Positions 1 to 9,353 are shown, numbered from the stretch's first letter. The stretch is 64,000 nt of DNA from Hyphomicrobiaceae bacterium (GCA_028066055.1 JALCBY010000007.1:102246-166245); one strand, 5' to 3'. The notes: generated from the sequence alone by a model not told the origin. Numbers and translations: made by a program.

Positions 1-1054
1 AGCGGCGCGGGCTCGCATGCGTGCGCGCGCCGGGCTCACGGCGATCACCATCTTCCTCGTCTTTGCCGGCGTGGTCGGCATCCTCTGGTACGGGGCGCAG
101 GATGTGCTGGCCGGTACCATGACGGCCGGACGTCTCGGGCAGTTCGTGCTCTACTCCGCCTTCGCGGCGGGTGCGCTTGGTGAGCTATCGGAGGTCTGGG
201 GTGAGGTCCAGCAGGCTGCGGGCTCTGCCGAACGTCTGAGTGAGCTGCTCGACGAACGGTCAGATATCGCGACGCCCGCCGACCCCAAACCACTCCCTCA
301 GCCGCCGTGCGGCGAAATCGCGTTTAAGAATGTCTCTTTTGCCTATCCGACACGAGGGGGGGAACAGGCTCTGGAGAATGTTTCCTTTGACGTAGCACCG
401 GGTGAAACAGTGGCGTTGGTCGGGCCTTCCGGTGCGGGCAAGAGTACGGTGTTTTCTCTTCTTCTGCGGTTTTACGATCCTCAGAAAGGGCAGGTCCTGA
501 TTGACGGCGTACGGGCAAACCGGACCGACCTTCACGATCTGCGTACACGTATGGCGCTGGTTCCGCAGGAGCCGGCGCTGTTCGCGGACACGGTGCGGGA
601 GAACATTCGCTACGGCGCACCGGATGCGACCGACGCAGACATCGAGGCCGCGGCCAAACTTGCCTATGCGGACAAGTTCATCGCCGCTTTGCCGGAGGGG
701 TACGAAACGCATCTCGGCGAACGCGGCATCACGCTGTCCGGCGGGCAGCGCCAGCGCATCGCCATCGCGCGGGCGATCCTGCGTGATGCGCCAGTGCTGT
801 TGCTGGACGAGGCGACGAGTGCGCTGGATGCGGAAAGCGAACGTGAGGTGCAACAGGCGCTGGAACGTGTGATGGAGGGGCGCACCACGCTTGTGATCGC
901 GCATCGGCTGGCGACGGTACAGCGTGCGGACCGGATCCTTGTGCTCAACGAAGGGGCGATCGCCGAACAGGGAAGTCATGGTGAATTGCGCAAAAAGCGC
1001 GGCGTGTACGCGCGTCTTGCCGATCTGCAGTTCGCGGCGGATGCCGTCCTGTAG
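1..1054 (+). CDS. ABC exporter (MsbA-like half transporter), 3' part only
   Basis: The reading frame is already open at the left edge, so the true start and most of the membrane domain lie outside; the first in-frame Met is at 17. Counted from that Met, residues 8-55 hold the last hydrophobic helices and 100-345 the nucleotide-binding domain, with Walker [10 protein letters not shown] (136-144), signature LSGGQ (240-244), Walker B VLLLDE (260-265) and H-loop His296. Fused membrane-plus-ATPase half transporters of this kind work as homodimers in the inner membrane and export lipids or hydrophobic compounds. The substrate cannot be deduced from the visible part. The family call is sure; MsbA-like is a loose label. 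Confidence 0.9.
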   Translation, partial: AARARMRARAGLTAITIFLVFAGVVGILWYGAQDVLAGTMTAGRLGQFVLYSAFAAGALGELSEVWGEVQQAAGSAERLSELLDERSDIATPADPKPLPQPPCGEIAFKNVSFAYPTRGGEQALENVSFDVAPGETVALVGPSGAGKSTVFSLLLRFYDPQKGQVLIDGVRANRTDLHDLRTRMALVPQEPALFADTVRENIRYGAPDATDADIEAAAKLAYADKFIAALPEGYETHLGERGITLSGGQRQRIAIARAILRDAPVLLLDEATSALDAESEREVQQALERVMEGRTTLVIAHRLATVQRADRILVLNEGAIAEQGSHGELRKKRGVYARLADLQFAADAVL

Positions 1055-1197
1055 AGATTTGAACACCCCTTTGGGTTGAAATCGTCAAATTCAGCCCCCA
1101 ACTGCGGGAAAGACGGCAAAACGAGCCGCTCGTTTCAGGCTGTGCCCCCAAAGCTTGAAACGGGGCGCCCGGAGGGGCGCATATAGTCAATGTTAGT

Positions 1198-1215
1198 GCG
1201 GCTTTGGAAAGCCGC
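1198..1215 (+). other. Perfect 8-bp hairpin just upstream of a small secreted-protein gene
   Basis: GCGGCTTT and AAAGCCGC form a perfect inverted repeat around a 2-base centre, about 20 bases before the ATG of the next gene and just ahead of its AAGG-type ribosome site. No T-tract follows, so it is not an intrinsic terminator. It could stabilise the leader or affect translation; this is inference. Confidence 0.45.
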
Positions 1216-1236
1216 AGACATGCAAGGATGTATGAG

Positions 1237-1557
1237 ATGATGAAGACGACTTTAGCACTTGCCGCAGTAGGCGCCGCTTCCCTGTTTACCCTGACCTCCG
1301 TTGTCCCCGCCGACGCGGCGATCAAGTGTCAGGGACGCAACATGTGGAACTCTGCTGCAAATGCCTGGATTCCCCAACCTTACTGCGAAGACAAACTTAT
1401 CGCTTACGTCTCGGGTTATCCGTTCAACGGCCCCAACGGCGTGCGCCAGAACCCGTCGGTGAAGGCTGAAGCCTGCCGTTTCGCGGGATCGGACATTCGT
1501 ATTCGTGATCTTTGCGCCGGTCATCTGCCGGAAGATGACGGCAATCGTCGCCGCTAA
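1237..1557 (+). CDS. Small secreted protein conserved in Hyphomicrobiales (function unknown)
   Basis: 106 residues if read from the ATG-ATG-AAG at 1237, preceded by AAGGATG; an in-frame TTG at 1204 is less likely because the signal peptide begins at MMKTTLALAAVGAASL. Cleavage is expected after the ADA region near residue 27. The mature part of about 79 residues has four Cys (KCQG, PYCED, EACRF, DLCAG), suggesting two disulfides in the periplasm, and ends in an acidic-then-arginine tail. I recall similar short Cys proteins with the N-P-S-V-K motif in rhizobial genomes, all uncharacterised. It is convergent with the OmpA-like gene, 11 bases away. Confidence 0.75.
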   Translation: MMKTTLALAAVGAASLFTLTSVVPADAAIKCQGRNMWNSAANAWIPQPYCEDKLIAYVSGYPFNGPNGVRQNPSVKAEACRFAGSDIRIRDLCAGHLPEDDGNRRR

Positions 1558-1568
1558 ATCCGCAATCG

Positions 1569-2600
1569 CTATTTTTCGGTGAGTTTCAGCTCGATACGCC
1601 GGTTGCGGCGGAACGCCTCTTCCGTATTCCCGGTGTCGATCGGCTGGAACTCGCCGAACCCGGCCGCAACAAGGCGCTTTGCCGGCACACCCTGCGTGAT
1701 CAACTGACGCACCACCGATATCGCCCGCGCGGAGGACAATTCCCAGTTGGAGGGAAACTCCGGCGAAGCGATCGGTCGTATGTCCGTGTGACCGTCGACA
1801 CGTAACACCCAGTTGATGTCCTTCGGGATCTGCCGTTCAAGCTGGACGAGCGCGCCGGCCAATTTATCGATCTGCTGGACGCCTGCCGGGTTCATGACGT
1901 CGGATCCGGTTGGAAACAGGACCTCAGCCTGAAACACGAACCGGTCGCCTTCGATCCGGACGTCCTGGCGGTCACCGAGGATTTCCCGCAGCTTCCCGAA
2001 GAAATCGGACCGGTAGCGCGCCAGCTCCTGTACCTTGCGCGCCAGCGCCAGATTGAGCCGACGCCCGAGATCGGCGATTTGTGTCTGGCTCTGTTCGTCC
2101 TGGGCTTCCGATGCCTCGAGAGCCTCTTCAAGCGAAGCGATCTGCCGCCGCAAGGCCGCGATCTGCTGATTGAGCAATTCGACCCGGGCGAGCGCGCTTG
2201 CGCCCAGCTCTTTCTGCTTCTCCAACTCACTCGCCAGTGACGATACGCGGCCCGCCGACGTTTTCGCTTTGTCTCCGGCGGAATCGATCAGTCCCTGCAA
2301 CCGGGTATTCTCTGACTTTGTGCTGTCCAGTGTCGCCGTGAGCGAGGCGAGATTGTCCTCAAGGTTCGCTTTGTTCGACGTTTCAAGCGCCAGAAGCTGG
2401 GTCAGTTGCGCAATTTGCTTGTTGAGCTTCTGAAGGGCGTTGTCCTTGCCGCTTGCAACCTGCGTGACGATGAACTGCACCACCATGAAGACCGACAGGA
2501 GGAACGTGACCACAAGCAGCAGGGTCGCCATGGCGTCGACGAAGCCCGGCCAGTAGTTGGTGTCGGCGCGACGGCGGCCGCGGGTGCGCCCGAGGCTCAT
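1569..2600 (-). CDS. OmpA/MotB-like peptidoglycan-binding protein with membrane anchor and coiled coil
   Basis: 343 residues. One transmembrane helix at about 24-46 carries the MotB/TolR-type Asp (FVDAMATLLL, Asp22), the proton-path residue of such stators. A long coiled coil follows (about 70-190, rich in E, Q, L, A) and then an OmpA-type peptidoglycan-binding domain (about 205-340, with VDGHTDIRPI and the RRIELKL end). Its start overlaps the stop of the MotA-like gene by 4 bases (ATGA), so the two are translated as a pair. Not a flagellar gene by context: no flagellar gene is visible. The likely role is a proton-driven, peptidoglycan-anchored motor or sensor in the envelope. Confidence 0.85.
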   Translation of the reverse strand: MSLGRTRGRRRADTNYWPGFVDAMATLLLVVTFLLSVFMVVQFIVTQVASGKDNALQKLNKQIAQLTQLLALETSNKANLEDNLASLTATLDSTKSENTRLQGLIDSAGDKAKTSAGRVSSLASELEKQKELGASALARVELLNQQIAALRRQIASLEEALEASEAQDEQSQTQIADLGRRLNLALARKVQELARYRSDFFGKLREILGDRQDVRIEGDRFVFQAEVLFPTGSDVMNPAGVQQIDKLAGALVQLERQIPKDINWVLRVDGHTDIRPIASPEFPSNWELSSARAISVVRQLITQGVPAKRLVAAGFGEFQPIDTGNTEEAFRRNRRIELKLTEK

Positions 2601-3637
2601 CGCGACCGTCCCTTGGGACCGGGCTTGCGGGTCGTCGTCCGCTTGGGCTCGTCCTGAGCAGTGATGTTCTGGATGACTTTTGCGAGGTCCTGCTGCTGCT
2701 GGGCCTGCTCATCGGCCCATTCGCGCACAACCTGCTGCTCGGCGCGCATCTGTTCGATCAGTTTCTCCACGCCCGACGCGAGGTCGCGGACGGCGGCGGT
2801 CGAATTGTCGTTCAGCGCGCCGCGTTCGAGATTGGAACCGAGCGCGGAGATGGAGCGCTGCATCTCCAGAATGGCGTAACGCAGCTGTGGTGTTGTGCCG
2901 GTGGCCAGCGTTTCGCCGAGCTGCAGCTCGGTGATGCTGGAGAGCCAATCCTCAAGTTCATTGTAGAACCGGTTCTGCGCCTGGCCCGCCTGCAGGTCGA
3001 GAAACCCCAGAACGAGCGATCCGGCAAGGCCGAACAGGGATGATGAAAACGCGGTGCCCATGCCTTTCAACGGCGCTTCGAGGCCGGCCTTGAGCTCTTC
3101 GAAGATGACCAGACCGTCATTGGAGCCGGTATCGAGCGAAGAAATCGTCTTGCCGACCGAGTTGATTGTCTCGAGCAGACCCCAGAAGGTCCCAAGCAGG
3201 CCGAGAAAGATCAGAAGACCGACCAGATAACGGGAAATGTCGCGTGCTTCATCAAGCCGCGAACCGATCGAATCCAGGATTGACCGCATCGAAAGGGTCG
3301 ACAGGGACACGTGTCCGGTGCGGTCGCGCAGCATGGTGGCCATAGGTGCTAGCAAAACGGGCGTGCGCGGTGCCTTTTTACCCGGATCGGCAACGCGGAA
3401 ACTGTTCACCCAACGGATTTCCGGAAACAGGCGGATAATCTGCCTGAAAGAGTAGGCGATGCCGATGAACAGCACGCCGACAATCAACCCGTTCAACCCC
3501 GGGTTGGCCATGAAGGCCGAAAGCACCTGTGCATGAAGGATCAGTACGAGGAAGGCAACAAGAAACAAAAAAATGAGCATGCGCCAGAAGAAGACCTGCG
3601 GTCTGGACAGCGTCATATGGGCGGGATTGGTAGCCAT
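2597..3637 (-). CDS. MotA/TolQ/ExbB-family proton-channel protein (non-flagellar)
   Basis: 346 residues from the ATG at 3637 (MATNPAHM); the frame is open further upstream but that part looks non-coding. Hydrophobic helices lie at about 20-38 and 47-64, with a further pair in the MotA/TolQ/ExbB channel domain at about 140-215. The C-terminal 90 residues are hydrophilic, with a Gln-rich stretch (EQAQQQQDLAKV) and a basic end. It is translationally coupled to the downstream OmpA/MotB-like gene. The pair matches the uncharacterised MotA-OmpA pair common in Hyphomicrobiales near suhB and efp. Databases often call it flagellar MotA; I see no support for that here. Confidence 0.8.
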   Translation of the reverse strand: MATNPAHMTLSRPQVFFWRMLIFLFLVAFLVLILHAQVLSAFMANPGLNGLIVGVLFIGIAYSFRQIIRLFPEIRWVNSFRVADPGKKAPRTPVLLAPMATMLRDRTGHVSLSTLSMRSILDSIGSRLDEARDISRYLVGLLIFLGLLGTFWGLLETINSVGKTISSLDTGSNDGLVIFEELKAGLEAPLKGMGTAFSSSLFGLAGSLVLGFLDLQAGQAQNRFYNELEDWLSSITELQLGETLATGTTPQLRYAILEMQRSISALGSNLERGALNDNSTAAVRDLASGVEKLIEQMRAEQQVVREWADEQAQQQQDLAKVIQNITAQDEPKRTTTRKPGPKGRSR

Positions 3638-3796
3638 TGGCCGAACTTTGCTTTCTGTCGAAGAGCCAGCACATATTGCTGCTGGCAGGTGCTCCTGGAT
3701 GTCTGGCACCCGCGAAGCATCATAAAACAATAGTGTGACACGAAAAACGGCAGTTTAATGCCCGCACCATCTTTGTGGCAGCTTTTCCGCTCCGCC

Positions 3797-4597
3797 TCAC
3801 GCAGCCTTGGCGCACTCCTTGAGGATGCTACTCAGCGCCCTGTGGATGTCCGCGTTTCCGGCAATGATTCCACCGGTTTCCAGCATGTCCTGCCTGCCGT
3901 TCAGTCCGGAAACGAACCCGCCCGCCTCCCGGACCATCAGGACACCGGCGGCAATATCCCAGGCGGACAGATTGCGCTCCCAGAACCCGTCAAACCGGCC
4001 GGCCGCGACCCATGCGAGATCAAGTGCCGCCGCGCCCATACGCCTCACACCGGCGCTTGAGCTCATCACGTGCTTGCATTCGCGAAGAAACAGGTCGTGA
4101 TCGGGCTTCCCGCGATGGGGAATGCCGGTCGCGATGATTGCCGTGTCCAGGTCGTTTCGGCCGCCCACACGGATTCGGCGGTCGTCCAGGAACGCGCCCT
4201 TACCGCGCTCGGCGGTAAACAACTCGCCGCTGGCGGGGTTGAAAATCAGGCCGGCGACGATTTCGCCGTCGCGTTCCAGTGCAAGCGAAATCGCAAACAG
4301 TGGAATGCCATGAAGAAAATTGGTCGTGCCGTCCAACGGATCGATGATCCAGCGGTGGGTGCGGTCGGCGCCTTCCACGGATCCGCGTTCCTCCATCAGA
4401 AAACCGTATCCCGGACGTGCCTTGGAGAGTTCCTCGAAAAGGATGGTTTCCGCCCGCATGTCGGCAGCCGTTACAAAGTCTGCCGGACCCTTGACCGAGA
4501 CCTGCAATTGTTCGACTTCACCGAAATCTCGCGCGAGCCCTCGCCCCGCCTTTCGGGCGGCCTGGGTCATGACGTTCATTAGGGCCGAGGCGGGCAT
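3797..4597 (-). CDS. suhB: Inositol monophosphatase family protein
   Basis: 266 residues, usual for the family. The metal-binding motifs are present: Glu70 in the MEERGS segment, WIIDPLDGTTNF (83-94, with Asp86 and Asp89) and WDIAAG (213-218, Asp214). The enzyme hydrolyses myo-inositol phosphates (or related sugar phosphates) with Mg2+; the E. coli homologue SuhB also joins rRNA antitermination complexes. It lies 28 bases downstream of efp on the same strand and is probably cotranscribed with it. Starts at Met7 or Met10 are possible. Confidence 0.9.
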   Translation of the reverse strand: MPASALMNVMTQAARKAGRGLARDFGEVEQLQVSVKGPADFVTAADMRAETILFEELSKARPGYGFLMEERGSVEGADRTHRWIIDPLDGTTNFLHGIPLFAISLALERDGEIVAGLIFNPASGELFTAERGKGAFLDDRRIRVGGRNDLDTAIIATGIPHRGKPDHDLFLRECKHVMSSSAGVRRMGAAALDLAWVAAGRFDGFWERNLSAWDIAAGVLMVREAGGFVSGLNGRQDMLETGGIIAGNADIHRALSSILKECAKAA

Positions 4598-4625
4598 GGG
4601 CGATGTGACGCTGTTTCGAGGCGGT

Positions 4626-5189
4626 TTAGTCCGCCCGTTTCACATATGTGAGTTCGTTGGTGTCGACAATGATCTTCTCGCCGACACCGATGAATGGAGG
4701 GACCATCACGCGGACGCCGTTTTCGAGAATGGCCGGCTTGTTCGAGGATGCGGCCGTCTGGCCTTTGACGACCGCTTCAGCCTCGGTCACCTCAAGCGTC
4801 ACCTGGTCAGGCAGGGAGACGCCGATCGGCTTGCCTTCGTGGCTTTCGACGACGACCGTCATTCCGTCCTGGAGAAACGCCGCGCGCTCGCCGATGAAAT
4901 CCTCCGGCAGCTGAATCTGGTCGTAGGTTTCCAGGTCCATGAAGGTCAGCATGTCGCCTTCCGCATACAGGAACTGGTGATCCTTCTGCTCAAGCCGGAC
5001 GCGCTCTACCGTTTCGGATGCACGAAAGCGTTCGTTGAGCTTGGTCCCGTCAATCAGGTTTTTCAGCTCGACCTGGGCGAAGGCGCCGCCTTTCCCGGGC
5101 TTGACGGCCTGTATCTTGACCGCGACCCAAAGCCCGCCTTTGTGCTGAATCACATTGCCGGGGCGGATTTCGTTTCCATTGATTTTCAT
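4626..5189 (-). CDS. efp: Translation elongation factor P
   Basis: 187 residues from the ATG at 5189 ([11 protein letters not shown]), which matches the normal EF-P length; the frame runs further upstream but without homology. The three beta-barrel domains are present. The loop PGKGGAF carries Lys33, equivalent to the E. coli Lys34 that is beta-lysylated by EpmA/EpmB in many bacteria. EF-P rescues ribosomes stalled at polyproline, relevant here because TolA, the barrels' spacer regions and the 1272-residue surface protein are proline-rich. No epmA or epmB gene is visible beside it. Confidence 0.97.
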   Translation of the reverse strand: MKINGNEIRPGNVIQHKGGLWVAVKIQAVKPGKGGAFAQVELKNLIDGTKLNERFRASETVERVRLEQKDHQFLYAEGDMLTFMDLETYDQIQLPEDFIGERAAFLQDGMTVVVESHEGKPIGVSLPDQVTLEVTEAEAVVKGQTAASSNKPAILENGVRVMVPPFIGVGEKIIVDTNELTYVKRAD

Positions 5190-5290
5190 CTGCGCTGTCT
5201 TTGCCGGTTGCTTCGATGCGGAATTGGTTTTGCGCTGACATAGAGCATGTCTGCCTGCCCGGCAACCGGGACGTGCGTTATGGGCAACTC

Positions 5291-6214
5291 TTATCCGCCC
5301 ACATGCGCTTCCGCCCAGTCCTCGGCCGCCTTTTCCGCGGCGACGCGCTGTTCCTGCGTCAGCTTGGCGACGTACAAATCCAGCCAAAAATCGCTGACCC
5401 CGGCGGTGCGTGCAAGCAGGTGCCATTTTGCGGCCTTCACCGGATCTTGCTTGGTGCCTGCACCATGCGAATAAATCCGGGCCAACCGGTTCTGCGCGAC
5501 CGGATTGCCCTTGTAGGCGGCTGACCTGAACAGCTTGATCGCAGCCTTCTCGTCCTTTTTCACGCCACGTCCGTTGAACAGCATGATGGCGTATTCCACC
5601 TGCGCGGTTGAATGATCCAGTTTGGCGGCCCGTTTCAGCCATTCCGCAGCCTTGTCCGCGTCCTTCTCGACGCCTATGCCGCGCTGGTACAGGCTGGAGA
5701 GATCATATTGCGCCTGGGCGTGATCCTGCGCCGCCGCTTTTTGCAGCAAAGAGACGGCCTGGCTTATGTCGCGGCCATGAGCGCTTCCTTCGATCAAAAC
5801 CAGGGCATAGTTGTACTGGGCCGATGCCAGCCCCTCTTTCGCGGCCTTTTTGAACAGGTCGGCAGCCCGCTTCTTGTCCGGTTTGACACCACGGCCCTCT
5901 CTCAGCAGGACGCCGAGGGCCAGTTGTGCATTGGCATCGCCGAGTTTTGCCGCTTTCTCGTACCATTGGGCGGCCGTCTTGTAGTTTTGCGGCACGCCGA
6001 GACCGGACGAGTAGAGCTCGCCGATAAGCGTGTGGGCTGCCGGATCGCCCTTGGCTGCGGCTTCCTTTGCTTCGTCCAGTGCGGTCAGGTAGTTGCCTTG
6101 TGCGAAGGCGTCATAGGCTGGATCAGGCGCTGCATCTGCCGGAAGAGCGAAGAGGCAGCCGATTCCGAGCACTGCCAATCCCACGCCGGACCGGACTCTT
6201 GAAGGAACATTCAT
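5291..6214 (-). CDS. Secreted Sel1-repeat (TPR-like) protein
   Basis: 307 residues from the ATG at 6214. This ATG overlaps the stop of the upstream ThiE-like gene (ATGA, 6211-6214), which supports the start and indicates coupled translation. A signal peptide (about 1-28, ending ADA-AP) precedes about six Sel1 repeats with the usual A-x-x-L-G-x-x-Y/L-x-x-G-x-G pattern (for example [20 protein letters not shown] and [19 protein letters not shown]). Sel1 solenoids are protein-interaction scaffolds, here in the periplasm. The partner is unknown. The coupling of an exported scaffold to a cytosolic ThiE-like enzyme is odd. Confidence 0.87.
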   Translation of the reverse strand: MNVPSRVRSGVGLAVLGIGCLFALPADAAPDPAYDAFAQGNYLTALDEAKEAAAKGDPAAHTLIGELYSSGLGVPQNYKTAAQWYEKAAKLGDANAQLALGVLLREGRGVKPDKKRAADLFKKAAKEGLASAQYNYALVLIEGSAHGRDISQAVSLLQKAAAQDHAQAQYDLSSLYQRGIGVEKDADKAAEWLKRAAKLDHSTAQVEYAIMLFNGRGVKKDEKAAIKLFRSAAYKGNPVAQNRLARIYSHGAGTKQDPVKAAKWHLLARTAGVSDFWLDLYVAKLTQEQRVAAEKAAEDWAEAHVGG

Positions 6215-6861
6215 TGTGTAGACGCCTGATGTTCGGCGAGCATGTCGCTCAATTTGCGCATGGCGGCGGGCAGGCCCTCCGGGTGAGCCCAGACCGAATT
6301 GCCCTTGGCGATGAAGTCGGCTCCGGCGTCTGCAAGGCGCCGCTCGGTGCACCCATTTTCCGTATCCCATGCAACGCACGGCACTATGACCGTCTCCGAC
6401 CACCATTGAACCAATGCTGCCAGGCCCATTTCGACTGAATTGGCGGTATCGTTCAATGGGCCTTTAAACGCGACGTAATCGACACCCAACTCTCCAAGTA
6501 TCAGTGCGTCATGACGCGAAAGGCCGCATTCTGCGCCGACGATCGCATCCTCGCCCAGTACCTTACGTGCATCATGGTAAAGGTCCTCGTCGGCGGGAAT
6601 ATGAACGCCGTCGGCACCCAGTTCCGCTGCGGCCTGAATGTCGCGCTCAAACACGAGCGGAAGCCCCGCAAACCGGGTGAACCGAAGTAACATCTCGGCG
6701 TGGTCACGATGGATTCGGCTATCCTGCCCGCATTGCAGAAGAGCACACGCAATCGTGCCCGCACTTCCTGCCTCCGCAACATGTACCGCCATGTCGTGGG
6801 TCACTTCCGGCGGGACGATCAGATATAACTCGCAGCCGGCGCGGGTTTGATTTTCAGCCAT
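6211..6861 (-). CDS. ThiE/TenI-like (thiamine phosphate synthase family) protein with altered active site
   Basis: 216 residues from MAENQTRAG at 6861, preceded by no strong Shine-Dalgarno. The TIM-barrel fold of the thiamine phosphate synthase/TenI family is recognisable (ADGVHIP, GVDYVAFKGP, ADAGADFIAKGN). Residues expected in true ThiE are changed: the usual N-D-R of the Asp-binding loop reads FERD, H-L-G-Q reads HIPAD, and the pyrophosphate-binding G-P-x-x-x-T-x-T-K reads GPLNDTANS. It may be a paralogue with a different role, and genuine ThiE activity should not be assumed. Neighbours: aldolase upstream (139 bases), Sel1 protein overlapping downstream. Confidence 0.72.
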   Translation of the reverse strand: MAENQTRAGCELYLIVPPEVTHDMAVHVAEAGSAGTIACALLQCGQDSRIHRDHAEMLLRFTRFAGLPLVFERDIQAAAELGADGVHIPADEDLYHDARKVLGEDAIVGAECGLSRHDALILGELGVDYVAFKGPLNDTANSVEMGLAALVQWWSETVIVPCVAWDTENGCTERRLADAGADFIAKGNSVWAHPEGLPAAMRKLSDMLAEHQASTQ

Positions 6862-7000
6862 CGTGCGAAACCGTCTAGCAACAAAGTTTGTGCGTTCTGC
6901 GACGTGCGTGACACTAGCATTACGAAGCCAGGCGTTAACAGACGCAAGGCGCGTTTTTGCAAACGCGGCCAATCAAAGACGGTGCACCTGCTGTGTTTGG

Positions 7001-8020
7001 TCAGGCTGCCTGTTCGAGTTCCGTGTTCCACTTGCCGGTTGCGGCCAGCGAGTTCATCTTTGCCCGATGCGTAAATGCCGCCTGAGCCGCGGCAACATTC
7101 TCGGCCTTCCCGCCCCATGCCTTCAATGCCGCCGCCTGCAGGGCGCGGCCATATGAGAAGCTCAGTTTCCAGGGGCAGTCGAACATCGCATTCATGGCGG
7201 AAAGATGCGCGGTCGCGTCTTCATCCGACTGTCCGCCGGACAGGAAACAGATGCCGGGTACGGCAGAAGGCACCGCACGTTTGAGACACTTGACGGTTTG
7301 CTCCGCGACTTCCTCAATGCCCGCCTGGGTCGGACAGTCAGTTCCCGAAAGAACCATGTTTGGTTTGAGGACTGTCCCTTCAAGAACGACACGCTGGGTA
7401 TAGAGCTCATCATAGAGGGTGTTCAGCGCCGCCTCGGTCGCGTCGAAACACTGCGCAATGTCGTGCGGCCCGTCCATGATCACTTCCGGCTCCACGATGG
7501 GGACGATGTTCGCCTCCTGGGCCAGTGCCGCATAACGGGCAAGCGCGTGTGCGTTGGCCTCAAGGCAGGTCCGGGACGGAATGCGCTCGCCGATATTGAT
7601 GACGGCGCGCCACTTCGCGAACCTCGCGCCAAGCTCGTAGTATTCCGCATAGCGCTCCCGGAGCCCGTCGAGGCCTTCGGTGACCATTTCGCCCGGACAA
7701 CCCGCCAAATCCTTAGCGCCGGTGTCGACCTTGATGCCGGGAATTGCGCCAGTGTCTGAAATCACCTGTGACAGAGGTGTCCCGTCTTTCGCCTTCTGGC
7801 GCAGGGTTTCATCGAAAAGGATCACGCCGGATATGCAGGTCTTCATGGCGTCGGTGCAACGGAACAGCATCTCGCGGTAGTCGCGGCGATTGTCCTCGGT
7901 GGATTCGACGCCAATGGAATCGAACCGTTTCTTGATGGTTCCGGAGCTTTCGTCAGCTGCCAGAATGCCTTTACCGTCCGCCACCATGGCTTGCGCGGTC
8001 GTTTCCAGCTGCGCGGTCAT
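7001..8020 (-). CDS. Fructose-bisphosphate aldolase, class I
   Basis: 339 residues. This is the metazoan/rhizobial-type class I aldolase, which cleaves fructose 1,6-bisphosphate to dihydroxyacetone phosphate and glyceraldehyde 3-phosphate through a Schiff base. Supporting segments: AADESSGTIKKRFDSIGVES near the N-terminus, the FAKWR segment (Lys136), VEPEV (176-180) and LEGTVLKPNMV with the expected Schiff-base Lys219. The C-terminal tail is intact. It lies between the L,D-transpeptidase and ThiE-like genes in the same direction and belongs metabolically with gap nearby. Often named fda in rhizobia. Confidence 0.95.
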   Translation of the reverse strand: MTAQLETTAQAMVADGKGILAADESSGTIKKRFDSIGVESTEDNRRDYREMLFRCTDAMKTCISGVILFDETLRQKAKDGTPLSQVISDTGAIPGIKVDTGAKDLAGCPGEMVTEGLDGLRERYAEYYELGARFAKWRAVINIGERIPSRTCLEANAHALARYAALAQEANIVPIVEPEVIMDGPHDIAQCFDATEAALNTLYDELYTQRVVLEGTVLKPNMVLSGTDCPTQAGIEEVAEQTVKCLKRAVPSAVPGICFLSGGQSDEDATAHLSAMNAMFDCPWKLSFSYGRALQAAALKAWGGKAENVAAAQAAFTHRAKMNSLAATGKWNTELEQAA

Positions 8021-8210
8021 CGTCGTCTCCCTTACATACCTGTTTTTTGCATATCCTGTTCAGGGTGAGTCCTACTCCTGCGAGGCCGCGCGTCAAGAGG
8101 TGAGGCGCGAAAATTTGCCGGCAAGCTTAAGCACAACCGCGCGAGGCAACAGGCCAGCATGATCCCGGGCATGGCCCGGCGGGGCGGCACGCGAATGGGA
8201 CCTCGCGGTT

Positions 8211-9248
8211 CTAGCGGGCAGGGGTCACCTGTGTCGTCCATGTCGGATCCTGCGCGGCAACAACGAAGCCACGTTTGGTCCGCGTTTCAGGGTGTGCCGG
8301 GGCATCGGTCATGACGAGGACGAGCCCCGGATGCATGAGCCCGGCGATCTTTCGCGCCAGGGCAGGGTCAGACTGTATCCGGCCGATAACTGATGCATCG
8401 GTTGCATGCAGCTTGGCGCCCGCCTGTCTGTATCCGATGGACTTCCATTGCAGTGCGCCGGCCTTTTCAGCCGAACCCATCAGTACGAATGTATGGGATC
8501 CCAACGGCTTGTTCGGGTGCACGAACTCCACGGGGTTTTTCGATTCGACGTGGCCGTCGCGCACAATGTAAAGGGTCCGGTCGGCGCGGCTCACGATCAG
8601 GGAAACCGCGTGTTCCATCTTCTCGTGACGTTTTTTCGGAGGCAGTTTCTTCTTCGCCAGCTTGCCGACCGCGGTATCCATTTCCTCCTTCGCCAGTGCG
8701 GAAAGGGCCGGACCGGGATGGGTTACGATGCCCGGTTCGCTGTGGTCGTCTGCGACAATCACGGGTGTACCCACATGGGTGACCGAGAACAGCAGTTCTG
8801 AAAACTTCAGCGGCAGCCGGATGCAACCATGGGAAGCCGGATATCCCGGCAGATGTCCGGCATGCAGCGCGACCCCCGACCAGGTAAGGCGGTTCATATT
8901 CGGCATCGGCGCGTTGTTGTAGGTGCTGGAGCGGTGATGCTTGTCTTTCTGCAGGATGGTGAAAACACCGGTTGGTGTGCGATGTCCCGGTTTACCGGTG
9001 GAACAGGTGGAGACGCCAATTCGGATGCCGTTGCGATAGACATGGACCCGCTGGTCCGGCAGCGACACGATGATCGCGACGGGACCTTCGGGCGAAGCTT
9101 CCGGGTTCCAGGTGAATTGACCGGGCTTGAGGCCGTCCTTGCCCCGACCCTTTGCGTGCAGCGCCCGGAGCGAGAGGCCGGTGAGGCCGAAGCCCGCCAA
9201 AGCCGCCGTTCCCTGCAAAAAGAAACGCCGGGATGAACTGATTTTCAT
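8211..9248 (-). CDS. L,D-transpeptidase (YkuD domain) with twin-arginine signal
   Basis: 345 residues. The N-terminus SRRFFLQGTAALAGFGLTG is a Tat-type signal (R-R-x-F-L), so export in a folded state is predicted. The YkuD catalytic domain spans about 56-175 with the S-H-G-C-I-R-L-P motif (His140, Cys142). Family members form 3-3 peptidoglycan cross-links or attach proteins to peptidoglycan. The remaining C-terminal 170 residues are not a recognised peptidoglycan-binding module to my eye. A gap of 190 bases separates it from the aldolase and 105 from the amidase, so it may have its own promoter. Confidence 0.9.
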   Translation of the reverse strand: MKISSSRRFFLQGTAALAGFGLTGLSLRALHAKGRGKDGLKPGQFTWNPEASPEGPVAIIVSLPDQRVHVYRNGIRIGVSTCSTGKPGHRTPTGVFTILQKDKHHRSSTYNNAPMPNMNRLTWSGVALHAGHLPGYPASHGCIRLPLKFSELLFSVTHVGTPVIVADDHSEPGIVTHPGPALSALAKEEMDTAVGKLAKKKLPPKKRHEKMEHAVSLIVSRADRTLYIVRDGHVESKNPVEFVHPNKPLGSHTFVLMGSAEKAGALQWKSIGYRQAGAKLHATDASVIGRIQSDPALARKIAGLMHPGLVLVMTDAPAHPETRTKRGFVVAAQDPTWTTQVTPAR

Positions 9249-9353
9249 GGATTTTCTGTCCGTTCGCTTGTCTGGAAAATTGCTCGCATATTGATGCCAA
9301 CTGGCCGGAATATGGCAAGTTACAATTGCGTGGGTTGATTGACGAGACTCAGA

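Noticed and set aside
1569..3637. MotA/OmpA pair as a Zorya anti-phage system
   Set aside because: ZorA/ZorB resemble MotA/MotB, but no ZorC, ZorD or ZorE gene is near; the neighbours are suhB and efp, and the pair fits the common Hyphomicrobiales locus.
4320..5243. 307-codon + strand frame over suhB/efp
   Set aside because: It runs across the ends of two well-supported genes on the other strand and has shadow-like composition.
6951..6966. GCGTTT/AAACGC hairpin as a terminator after aldolase
   Set aside because: The stem is short and no T-tract follows on the minus strand, in the direction of transcription.
8032..8241. Short minus-strand ORF between aldolase and L,D-transpeptidase
   Set aside because: It overlaps the end of the transpeptidase gene, lacks a ribosome site and has Arg/Pro/Cys-rich shadow composition.
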